A stretch of DNA of 22,804 nt from an uncultured Clostridia bacterium (GCA_947177005.1 CAMWSZ010000007.1:1-22804), one strand, 5' to 3'. Numbered from the stretch's first letter, positions 1-7,609 are shown. Notes: generated from the letters alone by a model not told the origin. Numbers and translations: made by a program.

Positions 1-416
1 GCGTTCATGCACACCGCGCCCCCCAGACTGCCGGGGATGCCGTGGGCAAACTCCAGACCGCTCAGCCCTTCCTTTTGGGCGAACACCGCCAGCCGTGCCA
101 GAGAAATCCCGGCAGCAGCGTGCAGGGTATTTCCCTCGCGCCGGACCCCGTCCAGAAGGCCCGTTTGGATCACCAGCGCGTCCACGCCCCCGTCTGACAC
201 CAGCAGATTCGAGCCGTTGCCCACCAGCAGCACCGGCCAGCCCTCCGCGTCCGCCAGGGACAGCAGCTCCGCCAGTTCGTCCGTCCCCGACGGACGGACA
301 AACCGTTTCGCCGGACCCCCAATGCGGAAGGTGGTGTGCCGGGACATGGGTTCATCTTTTGCAGTCTCCATGTGTGGAAAACGCGCCAATGCGTCAAAGC
401 AGTCAAACCAAGGCAT
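1..416 (-). CDS. murB: UDP-N-acetylenolpyruvoylglucosamine reductase (MurB), N-terminal part
   Basis: MurB reduces UDP-GlcNAc-enolpyruvate to UDP-MurNAc with NADPH and FAD, in the cytoplasm, as the second committed step of peptidoglycan precursor synthesis. 138 codons are visible; the C-terminal half, with the substrate-binding domain, lies beyond the left edge. Seen: the HTTFRIGG opening (residues 27-34), the FAD-binding VGNGSNLLVSDGG stretch (65-77) and the family signature LEFAHGIPGSLGGAV (121-135). The start at 416 is chosen because AGGAGG lies 8 bases upstream and the protein then has the normal MurB N-terminus. It is the third gene of the hprK-glucokinase-murB operon, 33 bp after the glucokinase stop, with no promoter or terminator seen in the gap. 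The family call is secure; only the end is missing. Confidence 0.95.
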   Translation of the reverse strand, partial: MPWFDCFDALARFPHMETAKDEPMSRHTTFRIGGPAKRFVRPSGTDELAELLSLADAEGWPVLLVGNGSNLLVSDGGVDALVIQTGLLDGVRREGNTLHAAAGISLARLAVFAQKEGLSGLEFAHGIPGSLGGAVCMN

Positions 417-449
417 AGAGGTCCCTCCTGATTTTTGTCGGTATAATGA

Positions 450-1400
450 TTATTGCAGGCCAAGCAGCGCCGCGCCGATAATACCGGCGTCGTTTCCCAG
501 CTTTGCCTTAACCAGTTTGGTATGTCTATCAGCTTCCCGTCCGAAAGACTGCTCAAAGACCATGCCTTGCAGCGGGACCAGCAGGTCCTCATCCCGCTCG
601 TGGCTGACGCCGCCGCCAAGCGCAATCACCTCCGGCTGGAAGATGTTGACAAAGTTCGACAGGCCCTCGCCCAGATACTTCAGGTACTGGTTCACGACAG
701 CCCGCGCCGCGGCGTCGCCCTTGCGCATGGCCTCAAAAGCCGTTTTGCCGTCCACGCGGTTAATGGCGCCGCCCACCAGTCCCCACATGGCGGATTCCGG
801 ATGCGCATCCATTGCGGCCATTGTCTGACGGATCAGCGCGTTTGCGGAGGCGTAGCGCTCCCAGCAGCCCCTGCGTCCGCAGGTACACTGCTCGCCGTTG
901 TGGACAATCACAATATGTCCGCCCTCGCCGGCGCAGCCGTTGATGCCGGTATGGATTTTCCCGTTGAGGATGATGCCGGTGCCGATGCCGGTGCCCAGCG
1001 TCACCAGAATCAGGCTCTCAATATTTTTGTCCTCGTAGTGGTAGAACTCGCCCAGCGCCGCACAGTCGGCGTCATTGCCCAGATGCACCGGCAAATCCCA
1101 ATGCTTGTGGAACATCTCTGCCACCGGCATGGAACGAATCGGGATATTGACGGTTTTAATCACAACGCCGTTCTTGTCGTCCACAGGACCGGGAAAGCCC
1201 ATTCCCACCGACGCCACCTGGTCCCGGGAGATCCCGTTTTCCTCCACCAGCGCAACGGCCATTTCCGCCAAAGTCCTGCCCATTTGTTCCATGGACTCAA
1301 ATTTCAGCGGCATTTTCTTTGTGGCGGCGATCTGATAGCCCTCATCTACCAGGCCCGCTTTCAGGTTGGTCCCGCCGATGTCAATACCAATATAATACAT
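450..1400 (-). CDS. glcK: ROK-family glucokinase
   Basis: Probable cytoplasmic ATP-dependent glucose kinase (316 aa) forming glucose 6-phosphate. Seen: the phosphate-binding DIGGTNLK (residues 7-14), the catalytic Asn-Asp pair in HLGNDAD (N109, D110), the LGTGIGTG phosphate-2 loop (135-142), the GEGGH motif with the metal-binding histidine (158-162), and the ROK zinc cluster CTCGRRGCWE (172-181). There is no N-terminal DNA-binding helix-turn-helix, so it is a kinase rather than a ROK repressor. A reading frame from a TTG at 1427 adds nine residues, but ATG 1400 has AGGAGG eight bases upstream and begins with the family's usual start. It lies 27 bp downstream of hprK. Glucokinase is known for this family branch; another hexose or ManNAc as substrate cannot be excluded. 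Confidence 0.88.
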   Translation of the reverse strand: MYYIGIDIGGTNLKAGLVDEGYQIAATKKMPLKFESMEQMGRTLAEMAVALVEENGISRDQVASVGMGFPGPVDDKNGVVIKTVNIPIRSMPVAEMFHKHWDLPVHLGNDADCAALGEFYHYEDKNIESLILVTLGTGIGTGIILNGKIHTGINGCAGEGGHIVIVHNGEQCTCGRRGCWERYASANALIRQTMAAMDAHPESAMWGLVGGAINRVDGKTAFEAMRKGDAAARAVVNQYLKYLGEGLSNFVNIFQPEVIALGGGVSHERDEDLLVPLQGMVFEQSFGREADRHTKLVKAKLGNDAGIIGAALLGLQ

Positions 1401-1427
1401 ATTGTATTCCTCCTGTGTTTTTCTCAA

Positions 1428-2369
1428 TCAGCCGCCCTGCACATGGTGCTCCAACTCCTCCGCCAGCTTCTGGGCGGCGTTGTAACCGTACTTCTTGTAC
1501 CGGTTGTTCATCGCGGCCACCTCGATAATGGTAGCAAGGTTCCGTCCGGGACGGACCGGAATGGTGGTCGTAGGAATAGGCAGACCCAGTATATTCACAT
1601 ACTCCTCGTCCAGACCAAAACGGTCATAGAACTTATCCTCCCGCCAGTTCTCCAGATGCACCACCAGATCAATCTGCGACTCCAGCTGGACGGCCCGCAT
1701 ACCCATAAGCTGGTGCAGGTCGATGACGCCGATGCCGCGCAGCTCAATGTAATTGCGGATGAGTTCCGGGGCCCTGCCGAAGAGCTGGTCGGACACCCGG
1801 CGGATCTCCACGGCGTCGTCCGAAACCAGCCGGTGGCCGCGCATAATCAGTTCAATCGCGGCCTCGCTCTTGCCCACGCCGCTGTCGCCGGTAATCAGGA
1901 CGCCCTCGCCGGAGATGTCCAGCAGCACGCCGTGACGGGTGATTGTGGGGGCCAGTGTCTGGGTCAGATACTCGATCACCCGGGTCGTCATGACAACGGT
2001 GGTATCCGATGTGCGCAGCAGGGTGCGGCGGTGCCTGCGGGCCATTTCCAGGCATTCCGGATACACCTCCAGGTCCCGGGAGACCACCAGCGCGGGAATC
2101 GGATACTGGAACAGATTGGAAAAGCTCTTGGTCCGCTCCTCCGACTCCATTCCCTCCAGCATCTTGAACTCCGCCATGCCGATGACCTGCAAACGGCGCT
2201 CGTCAAAGTAGTCGAAGTATCCCAGCAGCTGCAAAGCCGGACGGTTGACGTCCTTGATGCCGACCAGCGCGGTGTCAAAGTCGCTGCCCTTGTTGACAAT
2301 GGTCATATTCATCTGGTCCACCAGCTCCTGAATATGAATCCCGCCCTGCATCTCATCTTGCTTGATCAT
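1428..2369 (-). CDS. hprK: HPr kinase/phosphorylase
   Basis: Bifunctional cytoplasmic enzyme (313 aa) that phosphorylates HPr on its regulatory serine with ATP or pyrophosphate and also removes that phosphate. It is the sensor of carbon catabolite control in low-GC Gram-positives. Seen: an N-terminal regulatory domain (about 1-130), conserved H146 just before the core, the Walker A loop GDSGVGKS (161-168), the acidic pair in SDDAVEI (183-189), and the HPrK signature IELRGIGVIDL (208-218). Length matches the family (about 310). ATG 2369 follows GGAGG with 9-base spacing. It is the first gene of an operon with a ROK glucokinase and murB, driven from the promoter at 2421-2449. Pairing it with a sugar kinase fits a role in sensing glycolytic flux. 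Confidence 0.97.
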   Translation of the reverse strand: MIKQDEMQGGIHIQELVDQMNMTIVNKGSDFDTALVGIKDVNRPALQLLGYFDYFDERRLQVIGMAEFKMLEGMESEERTKSFSNLFQYPIPALVVSRDLEVYPECLEMARRHRRTLLRTSDTTVVMTTRVIEYLTQTLAPTITRHGVLLDISGEGVLITGDSGVGKSEAAIELIMRGHRLVSDDAVEIRRVSDQLFGRAPELIRNYIELRGIGVIDLHQLMGMRAVQLESQIDLVVHLENWREDKFYDRFGLDEEYVNILGLPIPTTTIPVRPGRNLATIIEVAAMNNRYKKYGYNAAQKLAEELEHHVQGG

Positions 2370-2420
2370 TTTATCTTTCCTCCGTAAGTCTGCCGTTTTC
2401 GCTCCGGCAGTGATGCGTAT

Positions 2421-2449
2421 ATTATAGTATAAATGCCGCTGCTTGACAA
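2421..2449 (-). promoter_or_regulatory. Sigma-A promoter of the hprK-glcK-murB operon
   Basis: Read on the minus strand: -35 TTGTCA (2444-2449), a 17-bp spacer, and a perfect -10 TATAAT (2421-2426). It lies about 50 bp upstream of the hprK start. No clear catabolite-response (cre) palindrome was found near it by eye. Confidence 0.85.
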
Positions 2450-2487
2450 GAGTACAAAAAGTTTTCGGGCAAAATCGAAATTTCTAC

Positions 2488-2516
2488 TTGCAATCTGTGT
2501 CAAAATCTGCTATGAT
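2488..2516 (+). promoter_or_regulatory. Sigma-A promoter of rpmB
   Basis: -35 TTGCAA (2488-2493), 17-bp spacer, -10 TATGAT (2511-2516) preceded by an extended-10 TGC. The predicted leader to rpmB is about 50 nt. The -35 boxes of this and the divergent hprK promoter are about 40 bp apart. Confidence 0.85.
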
Positions 2517-2573
2517 ATCTGTCGGTGCAATTTAGCAGCATTCTTACTTCAGAACAGCAAGGAGGTGCAACGG

Positions 2574-2762
2574 ATGGCTAAATGTCAATTCTGTGACAAG
2601 GGTGTAACCTTCGGCATCAAGGTTTCCCACTCCCACAGGCGTTCCAACCGTACGTGGAAGCCCAATGTCAAGCGTGTCAAGGCGATCGTCGACGGTTCTC
2701 CTCGCCATGTCTACGTTTGTACCCGGTGTCTGCGTTCCGGCAAAGTCACAAGAGCGGTTTAA
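2574..2762 (+). CDS. rpmB: 50S ribosomal protein L28, zinc-binding form
   Basis: Basic ribosomal protein of the large subunit, 62 aa, the normal length in Firmicutes. Seen: two CxxC pairs, CQFC (4-7) and CTRC (49-52), which form the zinc ribbon of the C+ type of L28; zinc-free paralogues lack these cysteines. Also seen are the conserved SHSHRRSNRTWKPN core (18-31) and a basic C-terminus. The frame is open upstream to 2433, but ATG 2574 is chosen because AAGGAGGTG, a near-perfect anti-Shine-Dalgarno match, lies just before it and the protein then starts with the family's MAKC. It is monocistronic: its own promoter upstream, a structured tail and terminator downstream. Having the zinc form suggests this is the main copy rather than the zinc-starvation paralogue. 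Confidence 0.97.
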   Translation: MAKCQFCDKGVTFGIKVSHSHRRSNRTWKPNVKRVKAIVDGSPRHVYVCTRCLRSGKVTRAV

Positions 2763-2768
2763 CCCCTG

Positions 2769-2880
2769 CCGGGACGGGCGATTCGCTCTGCCGCACGGCA
2801 ACAAGCTCCCGCCCGGATTGGTCAAGGCGGACGGCCACTGCGTTCTCGCTGTGCGGTGGACGTCCCCGCTGTTGTTCTAA
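2769..2880 (+). other. Structured GC-rich 3' tail of the rpmB transcript
   Basis: About 135 nt lie between the rpmB stop and its terminator with no coding signal. Two long stems can be drawn. Stem 1 pairs 2769-2778 with 2808-2816 (nine G-C/C-G pairs with one bulged A at 2774); its apical part pairs 2785-2787 with 2804-2806 and 2789-2792 with 2797-2800. Stem 2 pairs 2829-2833 with 2861-2865 and 2835-2841 with 2853-2859, with one internal mismatch and one U-G pair. It could be a 3'-end small RNA, a stability element, or simply GC-rich sequence that folds readily. Confidence 0.4.
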
Positions 2881-2897
2881 GTTTATCTGGTTTTCAG

Positions 2898-2930
2898 CAG
2901 GGCAGATGTGAAATCTGCCCTGTATTTCTG
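2898..2930 (+). terminator. Intrinsic terminator of rpmB
   Basis: Perfect 10-bp stem CAGGGCAGAT / ATCTGCCCTG (2898-2907 with 2913-2922), loop GTGAA, followed by a modest U-rich run TATTTCTGT. Confidence 0.75.
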
Positions 2931-2944
2931 TCGTCCCGTTTCCA

Positions 2945-2993
2945 GCAAAACCCCCGGCCCGGCGGTGAGATACCCCACAAAAACGCCGGCCGG
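2945..2993 (-). terminator. Probable terminator of degV
   Basis: Inverted repeat 2954-2964 with 2984-2993 (CCGGCC-GGCG type, one bulged base), 25 bp past the degV stop. On the minus strand it is followed by GGGTTTTG, a short T run. The loop is long (19 nt), so confidence is moderate. Confidence 0.5.
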
Positions 2994-3017
2994 AGGTCTC
3001 TGCCTGGCTCCGCCGCC

Positions 3018-3884
3018 TTATCTATGCCTGCCCTGAAAAAACAGCGCCAGCGTGCCGGGACCGGAGTGGTTGCCGATGACCGGGCCGACATAGTTGATAT
3101 ACAGCTTCTCGACCTGATATTTCTCCTGAATCGCTTTCCCCAGCGCCGCGGCCTCCTCCTCACAGTCGCCGTGGCTGATGAATACAACGGACGGGTCCTC
3201 TGCCAGCCCGTCCATTTTATCCAGCAGCGCGTTCACTGACGCCTTCCGTCCCCGGACCTTTTCCACATTGATTAAATGCCCCTCATCGTCCACATGCAGC
3301 ACGGGCTTCATTTGCAGCATGGTGCCCACCATTGCCGCAGCCGCCGAGATCCGGCCGCCCCGTTTCAGGTGGTTCAGGTCGTCCACGGTGAACCAGTGGC
3401 AGATGCGGCTCCGGGTCCGCTCCGCGAACGCCGCCGCTTCCTCCAGCGTTTTTCCCTGCCGCTTCTCCTGCACCGTCAGATACACCAGCAGGCCCTGTCC
3501 CAAAGACGCCGCCAGACTGTCCACAACGATGATTTTTGCTTCTCCGTGTTCCTGCATCACCGCCTTTGCCGCAATGCAGGCGGATTGATAGGTGGCGGAG
3601 AGTCCGGAGGAAAAGGCGATACAAAGGATATCCTTTCCGTCCGCTGCGATCTGGGCCATTTTCGCCTGAAACACACCGGCACTGACGGCAGAGGTGGTCC
3701 CCAGCGCACCGCCGCGCAGCTTGGCGTAGAACTCCTTCGGGTCCATTTCACGGTTATCCGGATAATTGAACAGCTCCTGACCTTCCATGTAGAAGGAAAG
3801 CGGGAGGACGGTCAGATCCAGCTCCCGGACCATATCTGCCGAAAAGTCACAGCAGCTGTCAGTCATAATTACATATTCGCGCAT
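3018..3884 (-). CDS. DegV family fatty-acid-binding protein (FakB-like)
   Basis: DegV/FakB proteins bind a fatty acid in a buried pocket and, where the kinase FakA is present, present it for phosphorylation so that exogenous fatty acids enter phospholipid synthesis. This one is 288 aa, the usual size. Seen: opening with TDSCCDF (8-14), the TTSAVS loop (63-68) that holds the ligand carboxylate in the family, FSSGLSATYQSA (91-102), VDSLAAS (121-127), DDLNHLKRGGRIS (168-180), and the closing GNHSGPGTLALFF (271-283) with the conserved histidine H273. ATG 3884 follows AAAGGGG. It has its own promoter and a likely terminator, so it is probably a single-gene unit downstream of pyrG. No FakA gene is nearby; ligand and partner are unknown. 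Confidence 0.92.
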   Translation of the reverse strand: MREYVIMTDSCCDFSADMVRELDLTVLPLSFYMEGQELFNYPDNREMDPKEFYAKLRGGALGTTSAVSAGVFQAKMAQIAADGKDILCIAFSSGLSATYQSACIAAKAVMQEHGEAKIIVVDSLAASLGQGLLVYLTVQEKRQGKTLEEAAAFAERTRSRICHWFTVDDLNHLKRGGRISAAAAMVGTMLQMKPVLHVDDEGHLINVEKVRGRKASVNALLDKMDGLAEDPSVVFISHGDCEEEAAALGKAIQEKYQVEKLYINYVGPVIGNHSGPGTLALFFQGRHR

Positions 3885-3949
3885 GATTGCACGCCCCTTT
3901 CTTCTTGTCCGTCTTATAGCAATTGTCCTGTAATTTTTCAGGCAGGAGC

Positions 3950-3977
3950 ATTATACCACAAATACGCTTTTCTGCAA
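3950..3977 (-). promoter_or_regulatory. Promoter of degV
   Basis: Minus strand: -35 TTGCAG (3972-3977), 16-bp spacer ending in TGG (extended -10), -10 TATAAT (3950-3955). It lies in the 126-bp gap between pyrG and degV. Confidence 0.75.
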
Positions 3978-4010
3978 CCGCCGAATTTCCCGTTTTATCG
4001 CAGGATTTTC

Positions 4011-5621
4011 TTACTGCTTTTCCCTGTTTTCCCTTTTCGCCGCGGCGATGAACTCCCGAAACAGCGGGTGGGCCCGGTTGGGCCGGCTCTTCAGTTCCGG
4101 GTGGAACTGCACCCCTACAAACCACGGATGATCCGTCAGCTCAATGATCTCCACAAGCCGTCCGTCCGGCGACTGCCCGGTCAGACGCAAGCCGGCGGCG
4201 GTGAGGGCGTCGCGGTAGCCGTTATTGAACTCATACCGGTGGCGGTGGCGCTCGTCAATGCGCTCCGTACCGTAGGCCCGCGCAGCCAGGCTCCCCGCCT
4301 CCAGCACGCACGGGCAGCTCCCCAGACGCATCGTACCCCCCTTGTCCGTGACGCCGATCTGCGTAGGCATTAAGTCGATGACCGGGTATTTTGTATGGGG
4401 GTCCAGCTCGCTGGAATGCGCACCGGTCAGTCCCGCACAGTGCCGCGCCAGCTCCACCACGGCCAGCTGCATCCCCAGACAGATGCCGAACAGCGGGATT
4501 TTCTGTTCCCGGGCATAGCGGACGGCGCTGATTTTCCCCTCGATCCCACGGTCTCCAAAGCCGCCCGGAACCAGAATTCCGGCACAGCCTGCCAGCTTCT
4601 GCGCCGCGTTCTCATCGGTCACATCCTCGCTGTTGACCCACTCGATTTCTACCTTGACGCCGTTTTCAATCCCGGCATGAGTCAGCGCTTCCACCACGGA
4701 CAGATAGGCGTCGTGCAGGGCTACATACTTGCCGGCCAATGCGATTTTTACCGTACCCGCGGGATTTTTTGCCCGGTGAACCATTGTCGCCCACTCCGTC
4801 AGGTCCGGCATGTGGCAAATCAGGCCCAGACGCCGCACCACGGCGTCCGCCAGCCCTTCCCGCTCCAGCATCAGCGGAACCTCGTACAGCAAACCGGCTG
4901 TCAGGTTCGGTATGGCGTTTTCCGGGGGGATGTTGCAGAACAGAGAGATTTTTTCCAAAATATCCCGGGGTATCTTTTTATCGCAGCGGCACAAAATCAC
5001 GTCCGGCTGGATGCCCAGACTCAACAGCTCCTTTGCGGAATGCTGAGTGGGTTTGGATTTCAGTTCCCCGGTGCCGGGAATCGACACAATCAGCGACACA
5101 TGGATGAACATGACGTTATTCCGTCCCCGCTCGGCGGCCACCTGCCGGATCGATTCCAAAAAGGGCTGGGATTCGATATCGCCCACCGTGCCCCCGATTT
5201 CTACAATGGCCACGTCTGTCTCCTCCGTATCCAGAGCGTAGATGCGGCGCTTGATCTCATTGGTGATGTGGGGGATGATCTGCACAGTACCGCCCAGATA
5301 GTCCCCGCGGCGCTCCCGGTTGAGCACGTCCCAATACACCTTGCCGGAGGAAACGGAGGAATTTACGTCCAGATTTTCGTCGATAAACCGCTCATAATGT
5401 CCCAGATCCAGGTCCGTCTCCGCGCCGTCGTCGGTGACGAACACCTCCCCGTGCTGATACGGGCTCATGGTCCCCGGGTCTATGTTCAGATACGGGTCCA
5501 GCTTCTGTACCTTGACCCGCAGGCCGCGCTGCTTGAGCAGCCGTCCCAAAGAAGCGGCGGCGATCCCCTTGCCAAGCCCGGAGACTACGCCGCCCGTTAC
5601 AAAAATATATTTTATTGCCAC
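4011..5621 (-). CDS. pyrG: CTP synthase (glutamine hydrolysing)
   Basis: Makes CTP from UTP, ATP and glutamine in the cytoplasm, the last step of pyrimidine nucleotide synthesis. Full length, 536 aa. Seen: the N-terminal synthetase domain starting KYIFVTGGVVSGLGKG (4-19) with its P-loop, the metal/ATP site in DDGAETDLDLGHYERF (64-79), IGGTVGDIES (142-151), and the C-terminal class I glutamine amidotransferase domain with nucleophile C381 in FGICLGMQ and H507/E509 in FHPE. The start is GTG at 5621, with AGGGGAG eight to nine bases upstream. It has its own promoter (5672-5700), divergent from the VanW-family gene. The short leader does not show the initial G-run and pause stem that regulate pyrG in Bacillus, so regulation here may differ. 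Confidence 0.98.
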   Translation of the reverse strand: MAIKYIFVTGGVVSGLGKGIAAASLGRLLKQRGLRVKVQKLDPYLNIDPGTMSPYQHGEVFVTDDGAETDLDLGHYERFIDENLDVNSSVSSGKVYWDVLNRERRGDYLGGTVQIIPHITNEIKRRIYALDTEETDVAIVEIGGTVGDIESQPFLESIRQVAAERGRNNVMFIHVSLIVSIPGTGELKSKPTQHSAKELLSLGIQPDVILCRCDKKIPRDILEKISLFCNIPPENAIPNLTAGLLYEVPLMLEREGLADAVVRRLGLICHMPDLTEWATMVHRAKNPAGTVKIALAGKYVALHDAYLSVVEALTHAGIENGVKVEIEWVNSEDVTDENAAQKLAGCAGILVPGGFGDRGIEGKISAVRYAREQKIPLFGICLGMQLAVVELARHCAGLTGAHSSELDPHTKYPVIDLMPTQIGVTDKGGTMRLGSCPCVLEAGSLAARAYGTERIDERHRHRYEFNNGYRDALTAAGLRLTGQSPDGRLVEIIELTDHPWFVGVQFHPELKSRPNRAHPLFREFIAAAKRENREKQ

Positions 5622-5671
5622 ATGGATAACTCCCCTCTTTTTCAGGCCGGAAAATAAAAATACAAATTTAT

Positions 5672-5700
5672 ATTTTATGCCTGTTGCGGAAGAAAGTCAA
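5672..5700 (-). promoter_or_regulatory. Sigma-A promoter of pyrG
   Basis: Minus strand: -35 TTGACT (5695-5700), 17-bp spacer, -10 TAAAAT (5672-5677). The predicted transcript start is about 45 nt upstream of the GTG start. Confidence 0.8.
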
Positions 5701-5716
5701 GGAGGAAAAAAATAAT

Positions 5717-5763
5717 TTTACAGGATCACAAAAAAATACCTATAAAATGTTACAAAATTGTAA
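5717..5763 (+). promoter_or_regulatory. Candidate promoter and operator of the VanW-family gene
   Basis: -35 TTTACA (5717-5722), 18-bp spacer, -10 TATAAA (5741-5746). Directly over the predicted start site is a perfect inverted repeat, TTACAA-AA-TTGTAA (5750-5763), placed where a repressor could block initiation. A second candidate is the extended -10 TGGTACACT near 5783-5791, which lacks a good -35. A small hairpin (TTTATC/GATAAA, 5805-5820) follows in the leader. Confidence 0.5.
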
Positions 5764-5861
5764 AACTTTTTTCTTCATACTGTGGTACACTGATACTGTA
5801 TCTCTTTATCTGTCGATAAAACTGCTTCTGCCCGTCGGGGCGGAGGAGAGGAGGTTATAGA

Positions 5862-7598
5862 ATGGAAGGAAAACGAGTCCGCCGGGCCGAGCCGTATGAA
5901 TCGCGGCGGGATGCCGCCTGGGTCTCGGCGGTCACGGAGGAAGTCATGATGGAAGGCAAACGCTTCAGTTCGACTGCCGCCGGGACCGTCACGCCGCAGC
6001 GGACGCAGAGACAGAGACAAAAGAAAAAAAGCGGCGTAAGCGCGGGTCTGATTGCGGTGGCCGCTGCGGCCCTGATCGCCGTGGGCGGCGCGGCGGGGCT
6101 GGGTGTCTACGCCAACAGCTATGACTACGTGTTTCCCGGCGTCACGGTGGGAGACACCGACCTCTCCGGACTGACCTATGACGAACTCACCCAAAATCTT
6201 ACCGCGGACAAACTGCTGGCCGGTACTGTCGAAATCACCGCAAACGGACAGGAGCTGGGCAGCTATTCCCAGGCCCAAATGGGCGCAACGGTGGATACCG
6301 GGACACTGTACAGCGAGATCTGGCAGGTGGGCCGCGGGGACAGCTGGCTGCAAAATACCATGACCATGCTCAAGGGCCGGTCCGGCGCAAAAACAGAACT
6401 GGAACCGGTCATCAGCGACTACAATCCCAGTCTTTTAAAGGGCATCGCTCAGGAGGCGGCGGAAAATTTTTATCAGGCACCCATTGACGGCAGCTATGAG
6501 CTGACCCCCGAGGGCCTGTTCGCCACACGGCCCAAGGACGGTCAGATGCTGAATCAGGAGGGATTGGTCACGCTGCTGTCGGAGCTGGAGGAGGGTGTCG
6601 ATTCGGTGGACGCCCCCTGGGACCCCGTCCCCGCGCAGCAGCTTGATATGGCCGAAATGCAGCAGAACCTGCGGTCGGAGGCCACCAACCCCCGGTATGA
6701 CACCACATTAAAGAAGGTGGTGGACGGTGAGCCGGGCATCGCGCTGGACGTGGAGGCCGCAAAGGCGGTGCTGGAAGCCGCCGCGCCGGGCGAACGTGTA
6801 CAGCTGCCGGGCGAGCCGGTCTATCCCACGATGACCGCCGAACAAATGCAGGCGGTGCTGTTCCGCGACGTGCTGGGCACCGCTACCACTACCGTCGGCG
6901 GCACCAGCGTGCGGAAGGGAAACGTCAAGCTGTCGGGAGAGTCGTGCAACGGCATTGTCCTGAATGACGGCGATATCTTTGATTACAACAAGGTGGTCGG
7001 GGAACGGACCACAGCCCGCGGCTTCGGCGCAGCCCCCAGCTACGTCAACGGCCAGACCGTTGATACCGTGGGCGGCGGCATCTGCCAGACCTCCAGCACC
7101 ATCTATTGGGCTGCCCTGCTGTCCAACTTGGATATCGTCGAACGGTACGCCCACCGCTACGTCCCCGCCTACGTCCCCAAAGGGATGGACGCTACGGTCA
7201 GCTGGGGCGGACCGGAATTCCGTTTCCGCAACAATACCGGATACCCCATTCGTCTTGACGTCAGCTACGCCAACAGTCAGATCACCGTGACAATCGTGGG
7301 CACCAAGACGGACGACACATATGTCAAAATGACAAACGAAGTTTTGAGCACCACCTCGCCCAAGACGGAGTACGTGGAGACATCCAGTCTCGCTCCCGGC
7401 GTCCAGAAGCAGACCCAGAGCCCGTATACCGGCTATGAAGTGGTTACTTACCGCAACATCTACGACGGAAACGGCAATCTGATCTCCAGCAAGCAGGAGG
7501 CCAAGAGCAGCTATAAGAGCCGCAACACCATTATTCAGGTGGGCAAGAGTGCGCCCGCACCCGCGCCCAGCACTGATGCCGAACCGGCTCTGCCTTAA
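5862..7598 (+). CDS. Membrane-anchored VanW-family protein with peptidoglycan-binding-like repeats
   Basis: Cell-surface protein of 578 aa. Layout: a basic cytoplasmic N-terminus (1-57), one membrane segment (about 59-83, alanine/glycine/valine rich), then an extracellular part. Two repeats resemble the PG_binding_4 module: one begins FPGVTVGDTDLSGLTYDEL (91-109), the other precedes residue 320 (GIALDVEAAKAVLEAA, 292-307). The VanW domain follows (about 345-485) with the conserved YVNGQTVDTVGGGICQTSS core (394-412; C408). A G5-like tail (about 490-562) and a short proline/alanine end complete it. VanW was named from vancomycin-resistance clusters, but its biochemical role is unknown and most homologues are not resistance genes; no other van gene is here. 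ATG 5862 follows GAGGAGG. A strong terminator follows. Likely a cell-wall-associated role. Confidence 0.88.
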   Translation: MEGKRVRRAEPYESRRDAAWVSAVTEEVMMEGKRFSSTAAGTVTPQRTQRQRQKKKSGVSAGLIAVAAAALIAVGGAAGLGVYANSYDYVFPGVTVGDTDLSGLTYDELTQNLTADKLLAGTVEITANGQELGSYSQAQMGATVDTGTLYSEIWQVGRGDSWLQNTMTMLKGRSGAKTELEPVISDYNPSLLKGIAQEAAENFYQAPIDGSYELTPEGLFATRPKDGQMLNQEGLVTLLSELEEGVDSVDAPWDPVPAQQLDMAEMQQNLRSEATNPRYDTTLKKVVDGEPGIALDVEAAKAVLEAAAPGERVQLPGEPVYPTMTAEQMQAVLFRDVLGTATTTVGGTSVRKGNVKLSGESCNGIVLNDGDIFDYNKVVGERTTARGFGAAPSYVNGQTVDTVGGGICQTSSTIYWAALLSNLDIVERYAHRYVPAYVPKGMDATVSWGGPEFRFRNNTGYPIRLDVSYANSQITVTIVGTKTDDTYVKMTNEVLSTTSPKTEYVETSSLAPGVQKQTQSPYTGYEVVTYRNIYDGNGNLISSKQEAKSSYKSRNTIIQVGKSAPAPAPSTDAEPALP

Positions 7599-7609
7599 CA
7601 GAACAGGAG

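Noticed and set aside
453..2387. A 644-codon plus-strand open frame opposite hprK and the glucokinase
   Set aside because: It is the antisense of two well-recognised genes. Its composition (many His, Gln, Val, Ala) is the usual result of third-position GC bias on the opposite strand, and it has no ribosome-binding site or family match.
2433..2573. An extended N-terminus for L28 (109 aa)
   Set aside because: The extension covers the rpmB promoter and the consensus ribosome-binding site; L28 at 62 aa is the correct family length.
5622..5671. A Bacillus-type pyrG leader with regulated slippage at an initial G run
   Set aside because: The predicted start lies in an AT-rich stretch with no G run at the 5' end and no pause or terminator stem before the GTG.
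5862..7598. A vancomycin-resistance determinant
   Set aside because: The VanW domain alone does not give resistance and no van ligase, dehydrogenase, dipeptidase or sensor pair is present.
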